Part shown: one piece after another, positions 51,205-60,874 of the stretch
Position numbering within the stretch: position 1 is the stretch's first letter
Layout: each line of letters starts with the position of its first letter
Assembly: GCA_003023565.1 (NCBI GenBank)
Contig: PXSA01000021.1
Span: forward strand, 788 to 64,787
Source: Halobacteriales archaeon QS_9_68_17
Lineage (GTDB): Archaea > Halobacteriota > Halobacteria > Halobacteriales > Natronoarchaeaceae
DNA: 64,000 bases
Reading direction: 5' to 3'
Program-made: the position numbers and the translations under genes
The notes under the pieces: model-generated
The model's input: the letters and a program-made list of their open reading frames with translations, nothing else
What the model was told of the DNA's origin: nothing
The model's database searches: none

Positions 51205-53169
51205 ATGCCGGACAGTGCCAAGATGAGTACTATCAATCGGCGTAGGATTCTACAGGGACTCGGCGCAGCGGGCGTCACGGGAATAGCCGGATGCTCAAGC
51301 AGCAACGACGACGGCGACGGCGACGGATCGGGCGGAGAGCAAACCTCCGTCTCCGAGGGGGAGGACATAGAGGCCACCGAGATTCAGGCGGGCGGCACCC
51401 TCAACGCCGCCATCGCCGCGAACGTCGAGTCGTTCGATCCGCCGTACAGCAGCGACACGACGTCGACGCTGGCACAGAGCTTCATCTACGAGCAACTGAC
51501 CACGACCGACCGAGAGGGTAACATCTACCCCTGGCTCGCGCGGGACTACGAACTGGTCGAGACGCAGGACGTCGACCGGACCGCCTACGCGGAGTACATG
51601 ATCTCCGTCGAGGCGGGCGAGGGCGGAGCCGTTCCCCTCGAAGAGCAGGTCCTCGTTACGCATCCCGAGGACAGAGGGGCCGCCGAGGGCGACGAGGTCC
51701 GGGTCCTCACCGTCAACGAGAGCGGCGACGCCGTCGACGACGGCGTCTTCGGAATGCAGTACCGGTACGAGCTCCACGAGGGGGTCGAGTTCCACAACGG
51801 CGAAGAGCTGACGGCCGAAAACGTCGTCAAGACCTTCGAGCGGTACGAGAACTCGCAGGTCGCCGCGCAGACGTTCGACTCGGTCCTGCACGTCGAAGCG
51901 GTCGGCGAGTACACGGTCGACATCTACGCGCAGATCCCCGACGCCGAGGCGGAGCGCGAACTCCCGGGCGTGGACATCTTGCCCACGGAGCACGCGGACC
52001 TCGAAGACGGGGGTCTCGACCCGCGCCAGGGCGTCACGCCGGTCGGGACCGGGCCGTACGAGTTCGCCGAGTTCGAGGACGAGCAGTACTACACCGTCAG
52101 CAAAAACGAGAACTACTGGGTCGAGAACGTCGGGATCCAGGAGAAAGACTGGTTCGACGGGTCGGAAGACTTCCCCGATGGCCCCGTCATCGACGAGGTC
52201 GATATGGAGATCGTGCCGGACGACGCGACCCGCTCCGGCGCCCTGCAGAACGGCGAGGTCGACGTGACCTACGCTCTGGCAGCGGACACGCTGAACGACT
52301 TCGACGCGTCCGACGACTTCAAGGTCACCGCGGTCGAAACCGGCGGATACGAGTACTTCCAGTATCCCGTGCAGGTGGAGCCGTGGGACGACCAGCGGCT
52401 CCGGCAGGCCGTCAACCATCTCGTCCCGCGCCGGAGCATCGTCGACAACGTCCTCGCCGGGTGGGCGCGTCCGGCGTGGACGCCCGTGCCGGACCTCGCT
52501 ACCGGGGCCGGGACCACCGACGCGGAGGCGCTGGAAGCGGACCTGAAGCCGAAAAACGAGTACAAGCCCGACCGTGCCGGAGAACTGATCCAGGAGGTCG
52601 TCGACGAGCGAGGCCTCGAAACGCCGATAGAGGTGACGCTCGAGGTCAACGCGGACAACGACGACCGCGTCCAGATGGTGGAGCTGTTCGCCGAAGCGAT
52701 GGAGAACACGGGCTACTTCGAGACCGAGATAGAGACGTTCGAGTGGAACACGTACGTCAGGCGGGTCCTCGACACCGAGTACGCGCAGCGTGGGTTCATC
52801 CCCTGCATCGGTCTCTCGGGGACCTTCAATCCGCACAGCTTCTGTGACGCGCTGCATCACTCCAGCAATCACGGGGCGTGCTGCAACCTGACGGGCGTCG
52901 ACTTCGACTACCTCGACGAGATGCTGGACAACGCCCGGTACGGTGCCGACGTCGCGGAGGACCCCGAACTCCGCGCCCAGCGTTACGACGAGCTCTGGCG
53001 AGAGCTGGTCGACCTGAGTGCGAGCTCCATCACGCACTTCGATCTGGCGACGGCGATCACGAACACCGACGTGAAAGGGTTCAGCGTGTGGCCGTTCGCC
53101 GAGGGCGTCCTGAGTTACGCCCTCTACGGCCCCGCCGACGAACAGGTCATCTACCTCGACCGCGACTGA
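51205..53169 (+). CDS. dppA: Dipeptide/oligopeptide ABC transporter, substrate-binding lipoprotein
   Basis: A 654-residue extracellular receptor of the SBP_bac_5 family. The signal NRRRILQGLGAAGVTGIAGC is a Tat-lipoprotein signal with lipobox GIAGC, anchoring it outside. A Ser/Asp/Gly-rich linker follows, then the binding domain (TLNAAIAANVESFDPPYSSD). Typical positions QYRYELHEGVEFHNGEELTA and QDGVTPVGTGPYEF-like PVGTGPYEFAEFEDE are seen. Four transporter genes follow in order. The ATG at 51205 is set by the TATA box; ATG 51223 is an alternative. Peptide specificity is by family only. Confidence 0.9.
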   Translation: MPDSAKMSTINRRRILQGLGAAGVTGIAGCSSSNDDGDGDGSGGEQTSVSEGEDIEATEIQAGGTLNAAIAANVESFDPPYSSDTTSTLAQSFIYEQLTTTDREGNIYPWLARDYELVETQDVDRTAYAEYMISVEAGEGGAVPLEEQVLVTHPEDRGAAEGDEVRVLTVNESGDAVDDGVFGMQYRYELHEGVEFHNGEELTAENVVKTFERYENSQVAAQTFDSVLHVEAVGEYTVDIYAQIPDAEAERELPGVDILPTEHADLEDGGLDPRQGVTPVGTGPYEFAEFEDEQYYTVSKNENYWVENVGIQEKDWFDGSEDFPDGPVIDEVDMEIVPDDATRSGALQNGEVDVTYALAADTLNDFDASDDFKVTAVETGGYEYFQYPVQVEPWDDQRLRQAVNHLVPRRSIVDNVLAGWARPAWTPVPDLATGAGTTDAEALEADLKPKNEYKPDRAGELIQEVVDERGLETPIEVTLEVNADNDDRVQMVELFAEAMENTGYFETEIETFEWNTYVRRVLDTEYAQRGFIPCIGLSGTFNPHSFCDALHHSSNHGACCNLTGVDFDYLDEMLDNARYGADVAEDPELRAQRYDELWRELVDLSASSITHFDLATAITNTDVKGFSVWPFAEGVLSYALYGPADEQVIYLDRD

Positions 53170-53207
53170 GACCGCCCCGCCGGGAGACCGGCGCTCCTCA
53201 CTCACAC

Positions 53208-54164
53208 ATGAGCCTACGACGATTTATACTGAAACGAGTACTGTCGATCATCCCGATCCTGTTCGGCGTCTCGGTGATCACCTTCGCGCTCGTCCACCTC
53301 ACGCCGGGTGACCCCATCGACCAGATGATCGGGTTGAACCCCGACGTCACTGCCGCCGAAGAGGCACAGCTACGCGCCAAGTACGGACTGAACAAGCCCC
53401 TCTGGGAGCAGTACCTGATCTGGATAACCGACGTGCTACAGGGGGACTTCGGCGAAGTCATCAGCACCAACCGCGACGTCTCCGCCGTCATCTGGAAACG
53501 CCTCCCCGAGACGGTCGCGCTCGGCATCTTCGGCTGGGCGTTCGGCCTGATAATCGCGATCCCGGCGGGGATCTACGCGGCGGTGAACAAGGACGAACTG
53601 GGCGACACCATCAGCCGGTTTTTCGCCCTGTCCGGGATCTCGATCCCCAACTTCTGGCTCGGGCTGATGCTGATCCTGATCTTCGCCCTCCGGCTCGGAC
53701 TGTGGCCGGTGCTGCCCCCGTCGCGGAAGCCGCTGTACCACCCCGAGATGCTCTGGTACCTGGTCCTGCCGGGAGTAACGATCGGGACGGCGGCGGCTGC
53801 AAGCATCATGCGCGTCATGCGCACGTCGATGGCCGAGGAGCTGAACAAGGAGTACGTAACCGCCGCGAGGGCCAAGGGCCTTCCCGAGCGGACGGTCGTG
53901 CTGAAACACGTCCTCCGCAACTCGCTCATCTCGGTCGTCACGCTCGCCGCGAGCCTCACCGCGAGCATCGTCGCCGGCTCGGTGGTCGTCGAGGTCGTGT
54001 TCAACTGGCCGGGGCTCGGCAGGGAGCTCATCAACGCCATCACTGGGCGAGAGATAAACCTGATCATGGGCATCACCCTGTTCACCGGCGTCTTCATCAT
54101 CCTGGCGAATCTGCTCGCAGACATCCTGTATGCGGTACTCGATCCGAGGATCAGATATGACTGA
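53208..54164 (+). CDS. dppB: Dipeptide/oligopeptide ABC transporter permease (DppB type)
   Basis: A 318-residue permease with six helices. FILKRVLSIIPILFGVSVIT is the first helix; the large loop HLTPGDPIDQMIGLNPDVTA has the DppB-type signature, and EYVTAARAKGLPERTVVLKH is the EAA motif contacting the ATPase. Its last 8 bp overlap dppC. Confidence 0.92.
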   Translation: MSLRRFILKRVLSIIPILFGVSVITFALVHLTPGDPIDQMIGLNPDVTAAEEAQLRAKYGLNKPLWEQYLIWITDVLQGDFGEVISTNRDVSAVIWKRLPETVALGIFGWAFGLIIAIPAGIYAAVNKDELGDTISRFFALSGISIPNFWLGLMLILIFALRLGLWPVLPPSRKPLYHPEMLWYLVLPGVTIGTAAAASIMRVMRTSMAEELNKEYVTAARAKGLPERTVVLKHVLRNSLISVVTLAASLTASIVAGSVVVEVVFNWPGLGRELINAITGREINLIMGITLFTGVFIILANLLADILYAVLDPRIRYD

Positions 54165-55212
54165 GAAATCCAACGTGTCTTCGAACCGCGGCCGAATATA
54201 CATCTCCGGCTTCGACGCGGACCACGTCGAAGAACGGGAGAGTCTGTCGGGCTGGACCGAAGAGAGAGCGGGAGAGACGCAGAGTCGATGGCAGCGAGCG
54301 TGGGTCCGGTTCAAACGAAACCGGTCCGCGCTCATCGGCCTCGCGGTGGTCGCGATCCTCTCGCTTCTCACGGTGTTCGCCCGGCCGGTCACGCTCTACG
54401 GCGTGACGGTCCAGCCGTTCTCGCTCGCGCCGTACGACCCAACGGCGATCCTGTACCTGCAGGACCCGAGCGTGAACGTCTACGACCCGCCGTCGCTCGC
54501 GCACCCGATGGGGATCGACGGGTCGGGCCGCGACCTGTTCTCGCGCATCCTGTACGGCGGTCGATACAGCATCTCGATCGGGTTCGTCGTGGTCGCCCTC
54601 ACCGCCGGATTCGGCATGGTGTACGGCGCGGTCTCGGGCTACTACGGCGGCTGGGTCGACGAGATCATGATGCGGGTCGTCGACACTATCTACGCGTTCC
54701 CGGGCCTCGTTCTCGCGCTCATCATCGTCGCCATCCTCGGCCGCGGCTACTGGCAGCTCGTCCTCGCGTTCTCGCTGTTCAGCTGGGCCGGCTACGGTCG
54801 TCTGGTCCGCGGCGAGGTGCTGCAGGTCAAGGAGAACGAGTACGTGCTGGCGGCGAAAGCGCTCGGCGCTCGCGACCGTTCGGTCATCTTCAGACACATC
54901 GTTCCGAACGCGATGCCGCCGCTGCTCGTTCTGGCGAGTCTTCGCATCGGGACCGTCGTCATCGGCGTCGCTGCGCTCGGGTTCCTCGGCCTCGGAATGC
55001 CCCCCGGGACGGCCGAGTGGGGCACGATGCTCGACCAGACCCGCGAGACGCTCATCCAGGGTCCCGGCGGGTCCATCCCCTGGTGGGCGACGGTCTACCC
55101 CGGCGTGGCGATCTTCCTGTTCGTGATGGCGATGAACATGATCGGCGACGGCATCAACGACGCGCTCGACGCGCAGGAGACCGGCGTCGGCGAACAGGGA
55201 GGTGGCGGATAA
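54157..55212 (+). CDS. dppC: Dipeptide/oligopeptide ABC transporter permease (DppC type)
   Basis: A 351-residue permease with six helices. Residues 1-55 are a cytoplasmic charged segment; HPMGIDGSGRDLFSRILYGG is the DppC signature before helix 2 and EYVLAAKALGARDRSVIFRH the EAA loop. Its stop overlaps the dppD start by one base. Confidence 0.92.
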   Translation: MTEKSNVSSNRGRIYISGFDADHVEERESLSGWTEERAGETQSRWQRAWVRFKRNRSALIGLAVVAILSLLTVFARPVTLYGVTVQPFSLAPYDPTAILYLQDPSVNVYDPPSLAHPMGIDGSGRDLFSRILYGGRYSISIGFVVVALTAGFGMVYGAVSGYYGGWVDEIMMRVVDTIYAFPGLVLALIIVAILGRGYWQLVLAFSLFSWAGYGRLVRGEVLQVKENEYVLAAKALGARDRSVIFRHIVPNAMPPLLVLASLRIGTVVIGVAALGFLGLGMPPGTAEWGTMLDQTRETLIQGPGGSIPWWATVYPGVAIFLFVMAMNMIGDGINDALDAQETGVGEQGGGG

Positions 55213-56291
55213 TGGCGCTGCTGGAGGTCAACGACCTGACGGTGAAGTTCTACACGCAGGACGGCGTCGTCACGGCCGTCAACGGACTCGACTACCGCGT
55301 CGAGCGCGGAGAGAAGTTCGGCGTCGTCGGCGAGAGCGGGGCCGGCAAGAGCGTCACCGCGCTCTCGCTCATGCGACTGATCGAGAGCCCCGGTCGGATC
55401 GAGAGCGGCGAGATCCTGTTCAAGGGTGAGGACCTCCTGGAGATGAGCGAGGAGGAGATACGGAGCGTCCGGGGCAACGAGATCGCGATGATCTTCCAGG
55501 ACGCGCAGACGGCGCTCAACCCCGTCTACACCGTGGGCGAACAGGTCTCCGAGGCGATCAGACACCACCTCGATTACGACGACGCGGAGGCCCGTGAGCG
55601 CACGATCCAGTTGCTGGACAGAGTCGGCATCCCGGAGGCCGAGACGCGGTACTCCGACTACCCGCACCAGTTCAGCGGCGGCATGCAACAGCGCGCGGTG
55701 ATAGCGATGGCGCTGTCGTGCGACCCGGGTCTCCTCATCTGTGACGAGCCGACGACCGCGCTCGACGTGACGATCGAGGCCGAGATACTCGACCAGATCG
55801 AGGAACTCGCCGACGACTTCGACGCCGCGGTCCAGCTGATCACCCACGACCTCGGCGTCATCGCACAGGTCTGTGACCGCGTGATGGTGATGTACGCGGG
55901 CAAACCGGTCGAGAAAGCGCCGGTCGAGGACCTCTACTACGACCCGAAACACCCCTACACCGTCGGGTTGATGAGCTCTATCCCGCGGGTCGGGGACTCC
56001 AGAGAGCGCCTGCAGACCATCCCCGGGACGATGCCGGACCTCGTGGAACTCCCCACCGGCTGTAGCTTCCATCCGCGGTGCCCGTACGCGGAGGAGGCAT
56101 GCACGAGAAAGGAGCCGCCGCTGCTCGACCCCGAAACCGGCGCGGAGGCGGCCGCGTCCTCGGCGGAACACGCGGCCGCGTGTCTGGAGTACACCGGCGA
56201 CCTCCGAGACGGTCTCGACTACGAGATCGAGGTCCGGGGGCAGGATCCGCGGACGGACGTCCGCCAAGTCGAAGGTGACCAGGATGACTGA
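55212..56291 (+). CDS. dppD: Peptide ABC transporter ATPase (DppD type)
   Basis: A 359-residue ATP-binding subunit. Walker [17 protein letters not shown] (about 38-53), Q-loop [12 protein letters not shown], signature [15 protein letters not shown], Walker [14 protein letters not shown] and H-loop LITHDLGVI. The oligopeptide/dipeptide C-terminal domain has [20 protein letters not shown] with the Cys cluster that binds iron-sulfur in some relatives. It overlaps dppF by 8 bp. Confidence 0.93.
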   Translation: MALLEVNDLTVKFYTQDGVVTAVNGLDYRVERGEKFGVVGESGAGKSVTALSLMRLIESPGRIESGEILFKGEDLLEMSEEEIRSVRGNEIAMIFQDAQTALNPVYTVGEQVSEAIRHHLDYDDAEARERTIQLLDRVGIPEAETRYSDYPHQFSGGMQQRAVIAMALSCDPGLLICDEPTTALDVTIEAEILDQIEELADDFDAAVQLITHDLGVIAQVCDRVMVMYAGKPVEKAPVEDLYYDPKHPYTVGLMSSIPRVGDSRERLQTIPGTMPDLVELPTGCSFHPRCPYAEEACTRKEPPLLDPETGAEAAASSAEHAAACLEYTGDLRDGLDYEIEVRGQDPRTDVRQVEGDQDD

Positions 56292-57627
56292 CGCGGAACC
56301 GATACTCCGGGCGGAAGGCCTGACGAAGTACTACGATTCGAGCGAGGGGTTCGTCGACAGCCTTCTCGGCCGAACGCAGTGGGTCAAGGCCGTCGACGGC
56401 GTCGACCTCGAACTGCGGGAAGGCGAGACGCTCGGAGTGGTCGGCGAGAGCGGCTGCGGCAAGACCACGCTCGGCCGAACCCTCCTCAGACTCGTCGAGC
56501 CGACCGACGGGTCGGTGTACTATCAGGGAGAGGACCTGACCGACGTCTCGAACAAGCGACTCCGAGACCTCCGCAAGGAGATACAGTACATCTTCCAAGA
56601 CCCCTTCTCGAGCCTGAACCCCCGCCTAACCGTCGGTGACATCATCGGCGAACCGCTGGACATCCACGACATCGCGGAGGGCGAGGAGCGCACGGGGCGC
56701 ATCTATGAACTCCTCGAAACTGTGGGGCTGAACCCGAGCCACGCCCACCGGTATCCGCACGAGTTCTCCGGGGGGCAGCGCCAGCGCATCGGGATCGCCC
56801 GCGCGCTCGCCGTCGACCCGGAGATCATCGTCTGCGATGAGCCGGTGAGCGCGCTCGACGTCAGCGTCCAGGCGCAGATCCTCAACCTGCTAGAGGACCT
56901 GCAGGAGGAGTTCGGCCTGTCGTACGTCTTCATCGCGCACGACCTGAGCGTCGTCGAGCACATCTCGGACCGCATCGTGGTGATGTACCTCGGCGAATTC
57001 GCGGAGGTCGGCACGACCGGGGAGGTGTTCGACCCGCCGTACCATCCGTACACGGAGGCGCTGCTCTCGGCGATCCCGGAGCCGGATCCCCTCTGGGAGG
57101 GGAACCAGATATTCCTCCCCGGCAACGTCCCGTCGCCGATCGATCCGCCGTCGGGCTGTCGGTTCCACACCCGGTGCCCCCAGGTCATCCAGCCGGAGGA
57201 GTACGACCTCGAACAGAGCGTCTGGCGGTCGATCATGAACCTCAAACAGCGGACCCGGGACGCCGAGACGCTGGAGTCGATAACCGCGACCGACGACACC
57301 CGTGGCGGACGCACTGACCCGGCCGAGGCGAATAGGAGCGAACTGGACGGTCTGGTGCGGGAGGAGTTCGACATCCCGCAACGGGTGTCCGACCCGCAGG
57401 CCGAACGAGCGCTCTCCGAAGCCATCGACCGGCTTCACGCCGGGAACGTCGACGGCGCGCGGGACCAGTTAGACGACGCGTTCGAGTCCCCATGCGAGGT
57501 ACACGAACCCGGTCAGATCGCGACCGGAGACACGCACGAGATCGCGTGCCTGCTGTACGACGAACGGTTCGACGACGGACGTCGATCCGTCGGAGACGAG
57601 CCCGGTGACGCCGCCGCCGACGACTGA
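56284..57627 (+). CDS. dppF: Peptide ABC transporter ATPase (DppF type)
   Basis: A 447-residue ATP-binding subunit: Walker [19 protein letters not shown], signature [15 protein letters not shown], Walker [17 protein letters not shown]-loop [11 protein letters not shown]. The C-terminal domain has [17 protein letters not shown], and about 110 additional residues follow, ending in a Cys pair region ([23 protein letters not shown]). Such long tails are usual in haloarchaeal DppF. ATG 56284 is preferred to GTG 56275. Last gene of the operon. Confidence 0.92.
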   Translation: MTDAEPILRAEGLTKYYDSSEGFVDSLLGRTQWVKAVDGVDLELREGETLGVVGESGCGKTTLGRTLLRLVEPTDGSVYYQGEDLTDVSNKRLRDLRKEIQYIFQDPFSSLNPRLTVGDIIGEPLDIHDIAEGEERTGRIYELLETVGLNPSHAHRYPHEFSGGQRQRIGIARALAVDPEIIVCDEPVSALDVSVQAQILNLLEDLQEEFGLSYVFIAHDLSVVEHISDRIVVMYLGEFAEVGTTGEVFDPPYHPYTEALLSAIPEPDPLWEGNQIFLPGNVPSPIDPPSGCRFHTRCPQVIQPEEYDLEQSVWRSIMNLKQRTRDAETLESITATDDTRGGRTDPAEANRSELDGLVREEFDIPQRVSDPQAERALSEAIDRLHAGNVDGARDQLDDAFESPCEVHEPGQIATGDTHEIACLLYDERFDDGRRSVGDEPGDAAADD

Positions 57628-57677
57628 CCGCCGGCAGCATCCAAACGTTTTAGTGTTCTTGATACTTTCGGGCGGTA

Positions 57678-58220
57678 ATGCGTCGGATCTACGACTCTGA
57701 GGCGCTTCACCGCGACGACGACGAGGCGTTCGCGCCGAGCGAGGAAGAGCGGTCCGTTCGGCTACAGGCGCTGCGGTCGATCGATTCGACCGCGCTGAGC
57801 GACCGTCTGATCCCCACCGGCCTGCGGCGACGCGCGATCTCCGTCGACGTGTCGACACCCCGAACGGAGTACTCCGAGGGCGAACCGGTCCCGTTCTCGG
57901 TGACGATGAAGAACTCCCTGCCGTTTCCGGTCACAGTCTCGACCGCCTCGCCGATACTGTGGACGTGGACCGTCGACGGGGAGCGGGAAGCGTCGCGGGT
58001 CCCCCTCCACGAGCCGCCGGCGGAGGCGGGACGGTTCAGGTTCGACCGCGGCGAGCGAAAGGAGTTCAGGAAGCGCTGGGAACAGATGTTCCGGGTTTCG
58101 GAGACGGAGTGGGAGTCGGCCGCGCCCGGCGAGTACACCATCGGGGCGGGGATCAACGTCGAAGCGTCGGACGGTGCCGCCCTGTACGACGAGACGGTAG
58201 TGCGCGTCGTCCCGGAGTGA
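57678..58220 (+). CDS. Hypothetical protein with BsuPI-like beta domain
   Basis: A 180-residue soluble protein. Residues 50-180 resemble a BsuPI/immunoglobulin-like fold: VSTPRTEYSEGEPVPFSVTM, SLPFPVTVSTASPILWTWTV, RFDRGERKEFRKRWEQMFRV and AAPGEYTIGAGINVEASDGA. The similarity to the 5646-5975 protein is in strand order and the PxPVxV / kxWeQ / PGxYtigA pattern, not in close sequence. The first 50 residues are acidic and helical. Function unknown; it follows the peptide importer but on a separate unit (TATA-like GTTTTAGTG about 29 nt upstream). Confidence 0.6.
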   Translation: MRRIYDSEALHRDDDEAFAPSEEERSVRLQALRSIDSTALSDRLIPTGLRRRAISVDVSTPRTEYSEGEPVPFSVTMKNSLPFPVTVSTASPILWTWTVDGEREASRVPLHEPPAEAGRFRFDRGERKEFRKRWEQMFRVSETEWESAAPGEYTIGAGINVEASDGAALYDETVVRVVPE

Positions 58221-58229
58221 GGGCGGCGA

Positions 58230-59044
58230 CCGTCGGGGGCGTATCCCGCCGTCCGACGCGCTCGCTTCGACCACCTCGGGATCGAACCCGAGGAGCGGTT
58301 TCTCGCAGTCGCGACAGCCGAGCGCGAGCACTTCGTACGACCGGCAGCACGACTCGACGGTGTCCCCGACGAGTCCGACCGGGCCGGAACGGAGCGGGCC
58401 ACGTCTCGTGGAACGACCGAAGCGTCTCGGGAATTTCGAGGCGCTGTTCGAGGGGCACGTCGGCCCAGCGGTCGGTCCGCTCGGACAGCGCCGCATCGGT
58501 GGCGACGTCGGCGACGAGCGCGCCGTCCGAGGGCCACTTGCGAACCCTGCGGGCGACCAGGACAGCGGGAGAGTCCCGGTCCTTGAGCGTCGCCTCGCCG
58601 GGGTCGACGTCGAAGTGCGGCCATCGTCTCTCGGTCGACGGGCTCCCGACGGAAGCGCTCCGCGTAGTCCCCGACCGGGGCGGCGAACTCGTCGGTCAGA
58701 CGGAGGCCGTCCCGGTCGTCGCAGGGGCCGACCGCGTCGACCTCCGCGAGGAACCGCTCGGGGTCGACCGAGTTCCGCCGCTGACGCTCGATCCTCTCGA
58801 CGGTCTCGAAGGAGTGGTCGTCAGCGCCGGTCGTCGCTTCAGGGCGCTTGTCGAACGCGGCGAGAACCGGATCCGGCAGGTACCGGCGTGTGAGCGCAGG
58901 GGTACCGGGAACGAGGTAGCCCCGGAGACCGACTGCGAGCACGGACCCGACGAGCACGACGGCCGCGGCCTCGACCGCCACGATCGAAGCGAACGCGGTC
59001 GCACGACGGCGACCGCCGCGTTGACGACTGTACACGGTACGCAC
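58230..59044 (-). pseudogene. Membrane-anchored protein with Cys pairs, frameshifted
   Basis: From GTG 59044 the frame gives a short basic start, a helix (AFASIVAVEAAAVVLVGSVL) and a soluble part (ALTRRYLPDPVLAAFDKRPE, PERFLAEVDAVGPCDDRDGL). At about 58620 it changes to HFDVDPGEATLKDRDSPAVL, VARRVRKWPSDGALVADVAT, EQRLEIPETLRSFHETWPAP, and at about 58390 to SGPVGLVGDTVESCCRSYEV, LALGCRDCEKPLLGFDPEVV. The CC and CxxC at the end suggest a zinc ribbon that has lost its first Cys pair. At least two indels; the original stop is not recognisable. Family unknown. Confidence 0.45.
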
Positions 59045-59224
59045 CGGTTCTCACCGGTGTGTTCCGGCCCGCGGATCCGGTCGAGAAGCAGGGCGAGAGT
59101 ATCAAACATATCTCGCCGTTGGTACCTCTCGTTGAGAACTCGTGCGGCCCGAGCGACCGACTCGCTCCCGGGCGATGCGACCCCTTGCGTGACCCTTTTT
59201 CGTGTCCTCGTCGTAGTTCGCGTG

Positions 59225-59911
59225 ATGACGTCCGTACTGTTCGTCGTTAGCGAGGAGGGATACTGGGGGGAGGAGTGCGCCACGCCGTTCGAGATGCTGT
59301 CCGACAGGGATGTCGACATCGACGTCGCGACGCCGACGGGCGGAAAGCCGGTCGTCGACGACCGCTCGCTGGACCCCGACACCGTCGGCGAGGACACCGT
59401 CGAGCGCGTCGAGGAAGTCCACGACGACGACCGGATGCGGAACCCGATGCCCGTGGCGAAGGCCGACGCGGACGCGTACGACGCCGTCGTCTTCCCCGGC
59501 GGTCACGGGACGGAGTGGGACATCGATCAGGACACGCAGGCGCGACAGCTCCTGCGCGAGACGGTCGAGGGCGACGACGGGGTCGCGCTGGTCGTCTGTC
59601 ACGCGGTCGGCATCCTCGCCTTTACCCGCGACAGCGACGGGGACTTCCTCGCGGAGGGCCGGGACGTCACCGGCTTCCCCAACGAATGGGAGGAGGACAT
59701 CGTCGACGAGAACGACCTGATGCCTGACGGGCGCAAGATGCCGTACTGGGTCGAAGACGAGGTGAAGGCGAGCGGCGCGAACTGGGACGCGGAACTCGAC
59801 CGGGACGAGAGCGTCACCCACGACGGCGACCTGATCACCGCCCGCGGTCCCGGATCTTCCCACGCCGCCGGCACGGCGCTGCTCGAACGTCTCGGCGTGG
59901 AAGCGAACTGA
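59225..59911 (+). CDS. DJ-1/PfpI family protein (Hsp31/glyoxalase III-like)
   Basis: A 228-residue class I glutamine amidotransferase-like fold. The N-terminus TSVLFVVSEEGYWGEECATP has the conserved Glu, VFPGGHGTEWDIDQDTQARQ precedes the nucleophile elbow ALVVCHAVGILAFTRDSDG with Cys, and RDVTGFPNEWEEDIVDENDL is typical of Hsp31-like members. These act as chaperones or protein/methylglyoxal deglycases. Ends KATGERLGVEAN-like (LLERLGVEAN). ATG 59225 is preferred to GTG 59222. Confidence 0.88.
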   Translation: MTSVLFVVSEEGYWGEECATPFEMLSDRDVDIDVATPTGGKPVVDDRSLDPDTVGEDTVERVEEVHDDDRMRNPMPVAKADADAYDAVVFPGGHGTEWDIDQDTQARQLLRETVEGDDGVALVVCHAVGILAFTRDSDGDFLAEGRDVTGFPNEWEEDIVDENDLMPDGRKMPYWVEDEVKASGANWDAELDRDESVTHDGDLITARGPGSSHAAGTALLERLGVEAN

Positions 59912-59928
59912 GCGCGCCCGGTTCCCTC

Positions 59929-59970
59929 CGGCAGCCGCGGGGCTTGTCCCCGCGGTACTTCGCGCTGCCG
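59929..59970. repeat. Nested palindrome after the DJ-1 gene
   Basis: CCGCGGGG-CTTGT-CCCCGCGG (59935-59955) is a perfect 8-bp stem, set inside a wider CGGCAG...CTGCCG stem (59929-59970). It starts 18 bp after the DJ-1 stop; lacking a T-run, it may be a processing or palindromic element rather than a simple archaeal terminator. Confidence 0.5.
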
Positions 59971-60049
59971 GTCGGGTGTTCGACGGGGTCGTCCCCGAGG
60001 CCGGCGACTATCCGGAGGGCGTCCGCTGGTTGCAGGGCCGGGTGGCGAG

Positions 60050-60508
60050 TCAGCAGGGGTCGATCTCGGTGCCGCTCGCGCGTCGGGTCTCATCCCCTGT
60101 GACGACGTGGAAGGCGTTCGACGCGCCGTCTGCCTCCGCGTCGTCGGTCGAGAACCAGTAGGGGTGCGTGACGGAGACGGTCACGCCCTCCGCGGAGCGC
60201 TCGACGACCTCCGCGGACTCGCTCGCCGTCGACGGGGTGGTCCCCCAGTCGTTCAGGCAGGAGGCGTTCCCTAGCTCGGCCTCCAGGAACTCCTCCTCGG
60301 CCGCGAGCGCTCGGTCTCTCGCCGCCGCGTCCGACACGTCGGCGGGAGAGAGCGTCGGTCTCTCCGCGGTGGCGTTCGTACGAGTCGATTCGTTCGCGGC
60401 GTCGTCGGAGTCGCTTGCCGGCAGCCTACCGTCGAGACAGCCCGAACCGAGACAGAGACCGGTTCCGCGGAGCGAGAGGAGGGCTCTGCGCGTTCGGGGA
60501 CGCGACAT
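60050..60508 (-). CDS. Putative lipoprotein
   Basis: A 152-residue exported protein, MSRPRTRRALLSLRGTGLCL, with a lipobox-like LGSGC at about residue 23-27 followed by an acidic Ser/Asp/Asn/Thr linker. The C-terminal half (RALAAEEEFLEAELGNASCL, VVERSAEGVTVSVTHPYWFS, AFHVVTGDETRRASGTEIDP C) resembles small haloarchaeal beta-rich lipoproteins of unknown function. The basic N-terminus has no clear twin Arg motif, so Sec export is likely. ATG 60508. Confidence 0.65.
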   Translation of the reverse strand: MSRPRTRRALLSLRGTGLCLGSGCLDGRLPASDSDDAANESTRTNATAERPTLSPADVSDAAARDRALAAEEEFLEAELGNASCLNDWGTTPSTASESAEVVERSAEGVTVSVTHPYWFSTDDAEADGASNAFHVVTGDETRRASGTEIDPC

Positions 60509-60874
60509 CGTTTCTCGGTCATCGCTGTTTAACAAGTGCTTTATGATTCGGCCGGACGCGGTCCCGCGCTCCGGAGCGGGCCGCACCGACCTCGACCGGC
60601 GACGCGAACGACGGTTCCGAGCGTCGTCATCGCCCGTCCGGCGACCGGAGACAGGGCGCTCCCGGGTGACGCCGAGGGCTCGCAGTGCGACGGAGAGCGA
60701 AGACGGGGACACCGACGAGGTCGAACCGGGGGCGTTCTGCCACCGAAGTCCGACCCCCGACTCCCGCTCACTCGGGCCGCGACGGAACGACCTCCGATAA
60801 GCCGCCGCTACTCACGGCGCTCTCGCCCGACTCCCGGTCGGGGCAGCGTTCCGGGTCGGCGGGCGACGGCCGAC
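60509..60874. other. Intergenic region without a credible gene
   Basis: Frames on both strands give Arg/Ser-rich text without domain-like patterns. A short AT-rich stretch (AACAAGTGCTTTATGATTC at about 60530-60549) holds the lipoprotein promoter. Nothing else seen. Confidence 0.5.
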
